A DNA stretch of 9,110 bases from Desulfobacteraceae bacterium (GCA_020349865.1 CP070700.1:3746653-3755762); one strand, 5' to 3'; numbered from the stretch's first letter, positions 1 through 6,488 are shown. Notes: generated by a model from the sequence alone, not told the origin. Numbers and translations: made by a program.

Positions 1-345
1 CTTTTTATCACCCACGACCTGGGTGTCATCGCCGAAATGGCCCAGAACGTGGTTGTCATGTACGCTGGTAAGGTCATGGAAAAGGCCGACGTGGATGCCC
101 TTTTTGGCGAGCCCAAGCATCCTTACACCATTGGGTTGATGAGTTCGATTCCAGTTCTTGGCCGGGAGGAGAAACGCCGGCGGCTGAGCACCATCCCTGG
201 AGTAGTGCCATCGCTGTTCAAATTGTCCGAGGGCTGCCTCTTCAACGAACGTTGCACCGAGGCCCGAGAGGAGTGCAGGCGGATTGAGCCCCCCATCATC
301 AACCTCGGAAATGGTCACATGGTTCGGTGCCATAACTATGCATGA
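1..345 (+). CDS. Peptide ABC transporter ATP-binding protein, OppD/DppD type (3' part only)
   Basis: This is the C-terminal part (about 114 residues) of a cytoplasmic ATPase that powers import of di- or oligopeptides, or sometimes nickel, through an inner-membrane permease pair. The reading frame is open from the first base, so the start lies outside the window. It begins at the H-loop (LFITHDLGV), the histidine switch that ends the ABC catalytic core. It continues into the oligopeptide-transporter C-terminal domain: KHPYTIGLM, then GCLFNERC, a third Cys in REEC and a fourth in MVRC. These four cysteines match the pattern that binds an iron-sulfur cluster in some OppD proteins. Walker A, Q-loop and signature motif are upstream and not visible. 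The stop TGA overlaps the start of the next ATPase gene, as is usual for oppD-oppF or dppD-dppF pairs. The sequence does not settle which substrate is carried. Confidence 0.93.
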   Translation, partial: LFITHDLGVIAEMAQNVVVMYAGKVMEKADVDALFGEPKHPYTIGLMSSIPVLGREEKRRRLSTIPGVVPSLFKLSEGCLFNERCTEAREECRRIEPPIINLGNGHMVRCHNYA

Positions 346-1348
346 TGCTAACAAAAATACCGACGCCCCCCTTGTTGAGGTCAGAAACGTAGTTAAGCAT
401 TTCCCCATCACTGGAGGGGTGTTTCTGCGACAGATCGCCTCGGTCAAGGCCGTGGACGGAGTCAGTCTGGACATCCGGCCGGGCGAGACGCTGGGCTTAG
501 TCGGCGAGTCAGGTTGCGGGAAATCTACCTTGGGACGGCTCATTTTGCGGTTGGAGGAACCGACCAGCGGCGATGTGCTTTTTCGTGGCGAGAGTATCCG
601 AGGCTATGGCAGAGAAAAGATGCGGGCTCTTCGCCAGCAGATGCAGATCATCTTCCAGGACCCTTTCTCCTCACTCAACCCGCGTAAAAACGTGGCCCAT
701 ATTGTAGGTGAACCCCTTCTTGTCCACGGCATGACCAGCCGCCACGAGCGCGAGGCGCGAGTGCTGGATTTGCTTCACGTGGTAGGCCTCAAGCGGGAGC
801 AAATGCGCCGCTATCCCCACCAGTTCTCCGGGGGCCAGCGTCAACGCATCGGTGTAGCTCGCGCCCTGGCCCTCAACCCCAAACTGATAATTTGCGACGA
901 GGCTGTATCGGCCCTTGACGTGTCTATCCAGGCCCAGGTCATAAACCTGTTGCAGGACTTACAGGAGGAATTTGGCTTGACCTACCTCTTTATTTCACAT
1001 GATTTAAGCGTGGTGGAGCACATCAGCGACAGGGTGGCAGTCATGTACCTGGGCGAAATAGTAGAACTGGCCGACTCTAACTCACTCTATAAAACACCGC
1101 TCCACCCTTACACCCAGGCACTGCTTTCAGCCGCGCCAGTTCCTAACCCCAGACAAAAAAGCAAGCGCACCGTCCTACCGGGAGACGTGCCCAGCCCCAT
1201 TAATCCTCCCCCAGGGTGTCGCTTCCACACACGATGCCTCTATGCAAAAGATAGGTGCAGCCGGGAAGCACCGCAGCTCAAAGAGGTGCGGAAAAAACAT
1301 TTTGTTTCCTGCTTTTTTGCAGGTTCTGCGGGGATCAAATCTTCATAG
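338..1348 (+). CDS. Peptide ABC transporter ATP-binding protein, OppF/DppF type
   Basis: This is a complete 336-residue ATPase, the usual length for OppF/DppF, and the partner of the upstream ATPase at the cytoplasmic face of a peptide importer. Numbered from the ATG at 338, the motifs are: Walker [10 protein letters not shown] at about 56-64, Q-loop glutamine in IIFQDPFSS at about 107, signature FSGGQ at about 163-167, Walker [13 protein letters not shown] with the catalytic Glu near 188, and the H-loop FISHD with His near 221. The C-terminal peptide-transporter domain has LHPYTQALL and four cysteines near 294, 300, 307 and 325, the Fe-S-type pattern. The frame stays open upstream to a TTG at 284 and an ATG at 311. 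I prefer 338 because it gives the short family-typical lead before [12 protein letters not shown] and overlaps the upstream stop by only 8 bases, which favours translational coupling. The region is clearly more GC-rich than everything after it. Confidence 0.95.
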   Translation: MHDANKNTDAPLVEVRNVVKHFPITGGVFLRQIASVKAVDGVSLDIRPGETLGLVGESGCGKSTLGRLILRLEEPTSGDVLFRGESIRGYGREKMRALRQQMQIIFQDPFSSLNPRKNVAHIVGEPLLVHGMTSRHEREARVLDLLHVVGLKREQMRRYPHQFSGGQRQRIGVARALALNPKLIICDEAVSALDVSIQAQVINLLQDLQEEFGLTYLFISHDLSVVEHISDRVAVMYLGEIVELADSNSLYKTPLHPYTQALLSAAPVPNPRQKSKRTVLPGDVPSPINPPPGCRFHTRCLYAKDRCSREAPQLKEVRKKHFVSCFFAGSAGIKSS

Positions 1349-1433
1349 TATCCCTGAATGAGCCAGGTTCCGTCTGAATATAGCCTTTTTCGCAGCAACC
1401 GAACCTAAGAAGGTGTGAATATGATGTAATGTG

Positions 1434-1446
1434 TAAGGAGGTGATC
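1434..1446 (+). promoter_or_regulatory. Perfect 13-base Shine-Dalgarno sequence without a normal start codon
   Basis: TAAGGAGGTGATC is an exact complement of the conserved 3' tail of bacterial 16S rRNA. At the ideal distance downstream (1450) the codon is ATC, not ATG, GTG or TTG. The only in-frame GTG (1441) lies inside the site itself. The frame runs open to about 1566, antisense over the 3' end of the bactofilin gene, and its hydrophobic translation resembles nothing I know. It may be the remnant of a lost gene, or chance. Confidence 0.4.
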
Positions 1447-1480
1447 ATAATCAAAGCGGTAGGGGTTTGGGGCTATTCGT

Positions 1481-2125
1481 TTATCGTAATTCAAAATTTT
1501 GTTCATGTGATCCCTCACCGGATATTTCAACTTTTGCGGTTCCTTTTTTATAGCCTTTGGCTTTGATTTTCAGCTTCCATTTGCCATCTGCAAGGTTAAT
1601 CAGTTCATAATATCCAGAGGCATTGCTCCAGGCATTTTTCTTATCAATTCCTTCACAAATGATCTCGGCATTTTTAACAGGCTTGCCTGTGTTCTGGTCA
1701 GTGATAATGCCATAAATAGCGCAAAGAGTAGCAGGTGGACTTCCGGCATACTCATCTGAACCTACGGCGGCCAATTTTCTCTCATCCGCCTCTTTGGCTT
1801 GATACATCCTGGTCTTGCCCTCGAAAATGACACCTTCATCAATTACCACAGCCGGAGCCTGAATATCTCCAAAAACCTTTCCGGGCGCATGAATGTCAAC
1901 TCTCTGGTCAGCAATGATGTTTCCGTGAACCTCTCCACTAATGACAACATAAGAGACATGCATATTGGCCTCGACTAACCCCTCTTCGCCAATAATAAGA
2001 TTCCCACCGTTCAGTATTTCCCCCTTAAAATGACCATCTATTCTGATATTCCCGCGAAATGATAACTTCCCTTCGAACTCCGTATCCTTTCCCAAAAAGG
2101 TGATCGCCTGGTCTTTTTTTTTCAT
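1481..2125 (-). CDS. Bactofilin with C-terminal carboxypeptidase-regulatory-like domain
   Basis: This 214-residue protein starts with a bactofilin (DUF583-type) domain at about 7-107. The domain shows the regular beta-helix alternation of this polymer-forming cytoskeletal family: FLGKDTEFEGKLSFRGNIRI, IDGHFKGEI, LIIGEEGLVEAN, VVISGEVHGNI and VDIHAPGKVFGDI. Bactofilins self-assemble into filaments at the inner membrane and often recruit cell-wall enzymes. After a charged linker (about 108-134) comes a second domain at about 136-213, with IYGIITDQNTGKPVKNAEI, NASGYYEL and a final FEL. It resembles the carboxypeptidase-regulatory or Ig-like beta-sandwich fold, which is not a usual part of a bactofilin. 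The start is supported by GAGG seven bases upstream of the ATG. The first codons form a run of nine A, a possible slippage site. The gene lies 188 bp downstream of the transglycosylase gene on the same strand. The bactofilin call is firm; the second domain is a good but hand-made match. Confidence 0.9.
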   Translation of the reverse strand: MKKKDQAITFLGKDTEFEGKLSFRGNIRIDGHFKGEILNGGNLIIGEEGLVEANMHVSYVVISGEVHGNIIADQRVDIHAPGKVFGDIQAPAVVIDEGVIFEGKTRMYQAKEADERKLAAVGSDEYAGSPPATLCAIYGIITDQNTGKPVKNAEIICEGIDKKNAWSNASGYYELINLADGKWKLKIKAKGYKKGTAKVEISGEGSHEQNFELR

Positions 2126-2188
2126 GATGTAGCCTCTTTGTTGCTTATTTGATTTTGTTCCTGATCAAGTTCTAAAAACATATGTTGC

Positions 2189-2217
2189 GCTATACTCCAG
2201 AGATTGTCTTTTTGCAA
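2189..2217 (-). promoter_or_regulatory. Candidate sigma-70 promoter for the bactofilin gene
   Basis: On the minus strand, TTGCAA (2217-2212) and TATAGC (2194-2189) are separated by exactly 17 bases. Each matches its sigma-70 consensus hexamer at four of six positions. Transcription would start near 2182, giving a leader of about 57 bases before the bactofilin ATG. This would let bactofilin be expressed apart from the transglycosylase gene upstream. The match is moderate and rests on sequence alone. Confidence 0.3.
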
Positions 2218-2313
2218 CTATATCCGAAAGGCAAAAGTGATTCTGATACTTGGTTGAAGACCTGGCTGGTAGCTGAAAGGTTTAAATCTTCGGTTCTCTG
2301 AACATCAATAGCT

Positions 2314-4062
2314 TTATGTTTTATTGGCAACCATGGCAGGTTTACCGCTTTTTGTGACCTCAGGTGTCTTGCTTTTGATGTTTTTATCAACAATTGTCTC
2401 TTTTGGAATCTTAAGGATCTGTCCTATTCGCAGATGTGTATTATTGAGTTGATTTACGGATTGTATGATCTTGGCGGTTGTTCCGAATCTATTTGCAATC
2501 TTCCAGAGGGAGTCTCCTTTCCGGACCAGGTACTCTATGAATTCTCCTTTTATCTCTAAGTTGTGCATTGGCGTGGAGGCTCTCTTAACGGACGCATAGT
2601 GCTTTCCGGTCGGAATCTTGAGTTTCCAGCCCGCCCTTATGAAGTTGCTGCGTCTGAGCCCGTTCATTGCCATGATGGCCCTGACACTCGTTCTATACCT
2701 TCGCGCTATGATAGATAAAGATTCTCCCCTCCTGACCCTGTGGACCACATAGGGGGGATGCCATACCGGGATATCATCAATCTTTGCGAGCAGCAATTTG
2801 CCTTTATCTTTTGGGATCGTGATTGCATAAGGCCTGTCAGGGGTAAAATTGTACCTCAATTCTGGATTTAGGTCTCTCAGAATCCTGTAAGGAACCTCAA
2901 GGTGCGTGGCCACGGTTTTGAGGTGAACCTGCTTCTCAATGTTAACCTTTTCGCCTTTTATTTCCTCATCAACAGGAGGTAAGTTGATGCCATGAGCCTC
3001 AGGATCATTTAATATGTGTAATACGGCCAAGAACTTTGGAAAGTAGAAGGCGGTCTCTAAGGGTAGCTCCCTGTAAAGGTCCCAGAAATTATCAAGGTAG
3101 TTGATCCTTTGGGTTCGGATACGTTTCAATACGGTACCTTCCCCGCAGTTATATGCAGCCAGGACCGTGGCCCAGTCGCCAAAAATCTGATGCAGTTCTT
3201 TGAGATAAGCGACTGCTGCCCTGGTGGATTTTTCCGGATCCATTCTTTCATCGATCCACCTATCCCTTTTTAGACCGAATTTATAGCCAGTAGAGGCGAT
3301 AAACTGCCATAGCCCGAGGGCCCTGGCCCTAGAAAAAGCCCTTACCTTGAATCCACTTTCAATGAGGGGTAGCCACGAAAGCTCTTCCGGAAGGCCCGCT
3401 TCCTTAAGGGCCTTGACAATGGCAGGACGATATTGTCCTGAACGGCGATATGCATCAAGAAAGAATTTTCGCTCTTTTCCGATAAATAACTTTATGGCCT
3501 TTTCCACGTGTCTGTTCATGACAAGGGGAATAGCCTTGTGATACCCATTCGCTACCGTAAACCTTGATGAGTAACACTCTATAATTCGCTTCGAAATGGT
3601 GAATCTTAAATCATCCTTTTGCTGTAGGATTTCAGGTTCCTCAGGGCTTGCATTCACCTTTAAGACGAGAGAGTAGGCCTGATCAAGGGCATCGAGGGCA
3701 TTGTCCAGGTCCCCTTTGTCCCAAAAATCAAATGAAGCCTGACAAAACTCCAGAGCCGAATCAAGCATTTCCTGGGCGGGTTTTGTCGGGGATTCTTGCT
3801 CAGTATTTGAAGGGCCATTTTCAAGGGGAACGGTTAGTGGTAAGAGTTTTTCCTTTGTTTCGCTCTCTGTCAGGGCAGAGGTTTCATCCTCAGGTATTGG
3901 TAATGATAATTCAGGATTTGTTTTTTCTGGGACAATCTTCTCTTCAGAAGTCTGGCTGTTAGCTTTGAGATTGGATGTATTGGTAGCGCAACTGGCGAAT
4001 ATCAGGAGGGGGAAAACGACGAGATATATTTTTGCATTGAGCAACTTAGAATAGTTTTTCAC
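2314..4062 (-). CDS. mltD: MltD-like membrane-bound lytic murein transglycosylase, lipoprotein with LysM domains
   Basis: This 582-residue enzyme is predicted to cleave the MurNAc-GlcNAc bond of peptidoglycan, leaving 1,6-anhydro-MurNAc ends, from a lipid anchor in the envelope. Residues 1-25 are a lipoprotein signal (two Lys-type N-terminal charges, hydrophobic KIYLVVFPLLIFASC) with the acceptor Cys at 25. A low-complexity Glu/Pro/Ser/Thr spacer follows to about 100, then a helical segment. The SLT catalytic domain spans about 200-350, with the putative catalytic Glu235 in WLPLIESGF, then ALGLWQFIASTGYKFGL and VLAAYNCGEG. Residues about 370-420 look like a degenerate LysM repeat. Two clear LysM modules follow, at about 438-484 (YVVHRVRRGESLSIIARRY) and 509-554 (YLVRKGDSLWKIANRFGTT), which bind glycan chains. 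This is the MltD domain order. The start codon is GTG, with a weak AGGGA site close upstream. The Phe at position -3 of the lipobox is slightly atypical. Confidence 0.93.
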   Translation of the reverse strand: MKNYSKLLNAKIYLVVFPLLIFASCATNTSNLKANSQTSEEKIVPEKTNPELSLPIPEDETSALTESETKEKLLPLTVPLENGPSNTEQESPTKPAQEMLDSALEFCQASFDFWDKGDLDNALDALDQAYSLVLKVNASPEEPEILQQKDDLRFTISKRIIECYSSRFTVANGYHKAIPLVMNRHVEKAIKLFIGKERKFFLDAYRRSGQYRPAIVKALKEAGLPEELSWLPLIESGFKVRAFSRARALGLWQFIASTGYKFGLKRDRWIDERMDPEKSTRAAVAYLKELHQIFGDWATVLAAYNCGEGTVLKRIRTQRINYLDNFWDLYRELPLETAFYFPKFLAVLHILNDPEAHGINLPPVDEEIKGEKVNIEKQVHLKTVATHLEVPYRILRDLNPELRYNFTPDRPYAITIPKDKGKLLLAKIDDIPVWHPPYVVHRVRRGESLSIIARRYRTSVRAIMAMNGLRRSNFIRAGWKLKIPTGKHYASVKRASTPMHNLEIKGEFIEYLVRKGDSLWKIANRFGTTAKIIQSVNQLNNTHLRIGQILKIPKETIVDKNIKSKTPEVTKSGKPAMVANKT

Positions 4063-4210
4063 TTTTCCCTATATGTTTTGTGAAAAAGCTGGCAGGTTAG
4101 TTTGGTGTCCGTCTTACAGGGTTATGCCAGCAAGTCAATTCTTCAGACAGGGACAAACCAGACGGTCACTAAGTTTGGCTAAGCCTGAAACGGTGCTTTT
4201 ATTGTCCTCA

Positions 4211-4474
4211 TTAGCCGAAAGCCATGAATTTTGATTCAGCCGTACCGGTATCCTGCCGGGTCAAAAGCGATAAGATAAAATCTGGCTCGAAACCCAACAT
4301 GTTGCAGGTCCAGAGAAAGGAACCAACCTCCTGACTTTCACTGCGGAACCAAGCCCAGGCGCCTTCACTAAATATGGATCTGACTTTACCCCTATGCGCC
4401 CTCTCATCTCCTTGGACGTCTTTGATGGCTTGCTCCAGTACGGCAGCCCATAGTCTTTTATAAGCTTCTGCCAT
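4211..4474 (-). CDS. Small conserved hypothetical protein (87 aa)
   Basis: This is an 87-residue cytoplasmic protein with no signal peptide or membrane segment. It starts with an amphipathic stretch (YKRLWAAVLEQAIKDVQG). The C-terminal half holds SIFSEGAWAWF and FLWTCNMLGFEPDFI. That layout resembles a small protein type of unknown function that I associate with deltaproteobacteria and their prophages, in which a tryptophan-rich IFSD-like segment precedes a 'C..LGLDPD.I' ending reminiscent of a helix-turn-helix. The similarity is from memory, so no function is claimed. I chose the ATG at 4474 because GGAG lies nine bases upstream. A competing ATG at 4479, in another frame, opens a 72-codon frame without these motifs. 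The gene stands alone, with about 150 bp to the start of the transglycosylase gene downstream on the same strand. Confidence 0.6.
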   Translation of the reverse strand: MAEAYKRLWAAVLEQAIKDVQGDERAHRGKVRSIFSEGAWAWFRSESQEVGSFLWTCNMLGFEPDFILSLLTRQDTGTAESKFMAFG

Positions 4475-4509
4475 CGCATCTAACTCCGAAATAAATAGTT
4501 TTGTTAAAT

Positions 4510-4532
4510 GTCAAGCGAAGAGAAAGCTTGAC
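4510..4532. repeat. 7-bp inverted repeat upstream of the small hypothetical gene
   Basis: GTCAAGC (4510-4516) and GCTTGAC (4526-4532) are perfect inverted repeats around a 9-base spacer, 36 bp before the ATG at 4474. On the minus strand the proximal arm contains a consensus -35 hexamer TTGACA (4514-4509), though no good -10 follows at the right distance. It could be an operator or a leader stem-loop; the role is unproven. Confidence 0.3.
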
Positions 4533-4694
4533 TGCGATAACTTCACACTCATTCATGGATTACTGTCATCCCTAATTTGCAATATGAATGCCACCCTGTT
4601 GAATTTCATTTTGTATTCTTCAACCTATTGATATTTTTATTAATTTAGTTTTAAAATGATTAGGTTAAACATCCATGGGTTCAATTTGGGCGGG

Positions 4695-4724
4695 TTAAAA
4701 TGGATAGGGCGCTGTCTCCTATCC
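4695..4724 (-). terminator. Candidate intrinsic terminator after the charged small gene
   Basis: On the minus strand, GGATAGG (4724-4718) pairs perfectly with CCTATCC (4708-4702) across a 9-base loop and is followed by ATTTTAA. It lies 14 bases after the stop codon of the 4739-5002 gene, where a terminator is expected. The U-tract is short and the stem is only 7 bp, so termination would be weak. Confidence 0.4.
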
Positions 4725-4738
4725 TTGCCAATCTTTTA

Positions 4739-5002
4739 CTAAACTATTACATCCAAAAGGCGCTTTTTTCTTGTCCCTAAGTCCTCATCCTCTTGGAGCT
4801 GGTCTTTTTGTTGCTGGGCCTTTCGTCTCTTTTTGGGCCTTTCCCCTTCTTTTTTTTCTCTTTCAAAGCGGAGTTTGTCCGATTCATGGGAATTTTGCAC
4901 TGTTACCTTTTTTTCCTCATTTTGCTTTTCTTGCTGCTGAGCAATACCCACCTGACTGGTGTTGTCTATAAGAATGGGATGATATGGAGGGATTGTAACC
5001 AT
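4739..5002 (-). CDS. Highly charged small hypothetical protein (87 aa)
   Basis: I do not recognise a family. The 87-residue product begins MVTIPPYHPILIDN, a proline-containing hydrophobic lead that is not a signal peptide. The middle and end (about 24-80) are almost entirely Lys, Arg, Glu, Gln and Asp, probably helical or disordered (for example RPKKRRKAQQQKDQLQEDED). No cysteine or membrane segment is present. In favour of a real gene are the candidate terminator 14 bases after the stop and the isolated position on the same strand as its neighbours. Against it are a weak ribosome site (only purine-rich AAAAAGA) and low-complexity composition, which inflates open-frame length. An RNA-binding or structural adaptor role would be a guess. 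Confidence 0.5.
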   Translation of the reverse strand: MVTIPPYHPILIDNTSQVGIAQQQEKQNEEKKVTVQNSHESDKLRFEREKKEGERPKKRRKAQQQKDQLQEDEDLGTRKKRLLDVIV

Positions 5003-5139
5003 TGCGTCTTTTTCTCTTTTTGTGATTTATGTTTTATCACACCTCTTTAATTCCATTGGATTACTTACTTGTTATATCGGTATATTTAAGTGAAAACTTT
5101 AGCATGTATGCGAAGTCTTGATGGTGCGCACTAGCACAA

Positions 5140-5322
5140 TTAAACCCAGATTGTGCATTAGAATCCGTAGCGAGGCGCAGAGAACCAAAGCGAAACGCGC
5201 AGTTGGAGCGATTTTGTGACGTAGGCATATTATAAATATGTCGAGGAGCAAAATTGGGAAACACTTGTTGCAGCAAGGATTTTCAAGTCGCAGTAGGAGA
5301 CTACTGCACAATCCGGGTTTAA
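5140..5322 (+). mobile_element. MITE-like element, copy 1 (183 bp)
   Basis: The ends are near-perfect inverted repeats: TTAAACCCAGATTGTGCATT at the left and, read in reverse complement from the right end, TTAAACCCGGATTGTGCAGT. This gives about 22 bp with two mismatches. It has no credible coding capacity, so it would need a transposase supplied in trans. The middle carries further symmetry: a perfect palindrome CATATTATAAATATG (5226-5240), flanked by GCGATTTTG on one side and GCAAAATTG on the other. A second copy at 6307-6488 is about 87% identical by hand alignment and has the same orientation. TTAA is present at both extreme ends. It fills most of the gene-free stretch 5003-5378; I see nothing else supportable there. 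Confidence 0.75.
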
Positions 5323-5378
5323 GTAAGCTATGGCTATAAAGTATCTTGAGGGTGATTGCTGGAAGGAGCGGTTCAGTG

Positions 5379-5873
5379 TTAGGGAACTTCAAAGTAAAAC
5401 GCGAGAGATTGTCCGCTTTGACGCTCGTTCTTAGGGGTGTTGCTAAAAAATGAGATGAGAGATTTATGAAGGCAATGCAATCGAAATCGTTTAAAAGTGA
5501 ATTTTAGTCCGACGATAATGCCGGGTTCAATATCTCCCTCGACATTTGCAGCTTGCAATTCATCCGTGCTGGCAGATTCAATGGAGATCAAGCTGGAACT
5601 CGGACACGAATCAGAATGGCAAGAGAGTAGATCATGGACATTGAAATGGGATCTGGCCTTTGGGTCTGCTGATGTTATAGTTTGTTGCCACCATGCAGCA
5701 TCCATAAACCTTTCCCAAGTTGCTGGGTCCTTTTCGAGTATGTTAAGATCCTCATTTGGAGATTTGCAAATGTGGAATATGGGAATTTTTGGTCCCTCTG
5801 CAAATGCTATCGGTCCGATAACAAAGGTAATAATCATGGTCAGAAACGTGAGCATAATTGATTTCCTGCACAT
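5379..5873 (-). CDS. Small secreted hypothetical protein, possibly decayed
   Basis: The frame is open from 5978, but the start at 5873 is supported by a GGGGG ribosome site five bases upstream and by an immediate Sec signal peptide (MCRKSIMLTFLTMIITFVIG, then PIAFA before Glu). This gives 164 residues, exported to the periplasm or beyond. The mature part starts with NILEKDPATWERFMDAAW, and later has SLISIESAS and VEGDIE. From memory these resemble pieces of a deltaproteobacterial secreted-protein type with 'EKDPATW...GAWG' and 'GLI.LGSA...GNVHI.GSVE' segments, but the block expected between them is missing or out of frame. The last 38 or so residues (from FKRFRLHCLHK) do not look like a folded protein. 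The gene sits between two direct copies of a MITE-like element. It may be expressed, but it is more likely a degenerating copy. Function unknown. Confidence 0.45.
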   Translation of the reverse strand: MCRKSIMLTFLTMIITFVIGPIAFAEGPKIPIFHICKSPNEDLNILEKDPATWERFMDAAWWQQTITSADPKARSHFNVHDLLSCHSDSCPSSSLISIESASTDELQAANVEGDIEPGIIVGLKFTFKRFRLHCLHKSLISFFSNTPKNERQSGQSLAFYFEVP

Positions 5874-6306
5874 AGAGCCCCCTTTAAAAAAATACCAGTC
5901 TCTGTGTACCCGGCATCCCTCGAAATTTAACTCCTCATATCCAGAATATGGGATAGGTAAGCGCTCATTTTTAAGCATATTCAGGAGAATAATGGAAAAA
6001 TTAAGGCAAGAACTGTTCCAAAGTCTTATTAAAGGGGATTTTGTAAATGATTCTTAATAATTACGCTCATAACAAACAAAATCCAGAAGGTAAGAATCTA
6101 AGAAAAATCGTCCTTTTTTGTAAGTAGATTACAAATTTTGTCAGGATGTTGAACCTTTTGGGGAAGTAAAAGAATTGATCAGAGATGGGCACAAGATGAA
6201 CAGGGTTAAACCAGTATAAAGACATTAAGGTAAGTAAGGAGGGTTATGTTATTTGTATGTGCCCTCCATTATTTAACTGGCTTCTTGGATAGTCCTCTTG
6301 AAATCT
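5874..6306. other. AT-rich intergenic stretch, no supportable gene
   Basis: This segment lies between the secreted-protein start and the second MITE-like copy. The only local signal is a perfect GGAGGG / CCCTCC inverted repeat (6238-6243 with 6262-6267, 18-base loop). A 36-codon frame starts at 6246 directly after GGAGGG and ends inside the MITE-like element, with no recognisable product. I see no RNA gene or convincing promoter. Confidence 0.5.
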
Positions 6307-6488
6307 TTAACCCAGATTGTGCAGTAGAATCCGTAACGAGGCGCAGAAAACCTTAGCGAAACGCTCAGCTGGAGCGACTTTGTGACGTAGGCATATTAAT
6401 AAAATCTCGAGGAGCGAAATCGGGAAACAAGCGATGCAGCAAGTATTTTCAAGTCACAGCAGGAGATTACTGCACAATCTGGGTTTAA
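6307..6488 (+). mobile_element. MITE-like element, copy 2 (182 bp)
   Basis: This is the second copy of the element at 5140-5322, in the same orientation and about 87% identical, with about 23 substitutions and one missing A near the left end. The termini are inverted repeats: AACCCAGATTGTGCAGTAG at the left against AACCCAGATTGTGCAGTAA read from the right, 18 of 19 matching. TTAA again lies at both outer edges. The central dyad is weaker than in copy 1, because the palindrome has diverged. It ends 29 bp past the stop codon of the alkD-like gene, so transcripts of that gene would run through it. No open frame in it is credible. Confidence 0.75.

Noticed and set aside
875..935. Ala in place of the usual Pro in the OppF Walker B region (CDEAVSALD)
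   Set aside because: This variant is tolerated and common in the family; the catalytic Asp and Glu are intact.
2190..2393. 67-codon minus-strand frame overlapping the 3' end of the transglycosylase gene
   Set aside because: It overlaps the end of a well-supported CDS in another frame, shows no family motif and has no good ribosome site.
4261..4479. Alternative 72-codon frame starting at 4479
   Set aside because: It overlaps the 87-residue gene, lacks its conserved-looking motifs, and is only 4 bases from the GGAG box.
5061..5392. Two overlapping minus-strand frames of 71 and 97 codons
   Set aside because: They are translations of the MITE-like element and its flanks; the frames are not shared with the second copy.
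5497..6057. 186-codon plus-strand open frame
   Set aside because: It lies antisense to the signal-peptide-bearing gene at 5379-5873 and its translation has no recognisable motif, so it is taken as a shadow.
6246..6356. 36-codon frame directly after GGAGGG
   Set aside because: Spacing to the ATG is too short, the second half is MITE-like sequence, and the product is unrecognised. It is mentioned only in the intergenic entry.
5140..6488. CRISPR or integron attC array
   Set aside because: There are only two repeats, about 1 kb apart, with long imperfect inverted ends. No regular spacers, attC core sites or integrase are present.
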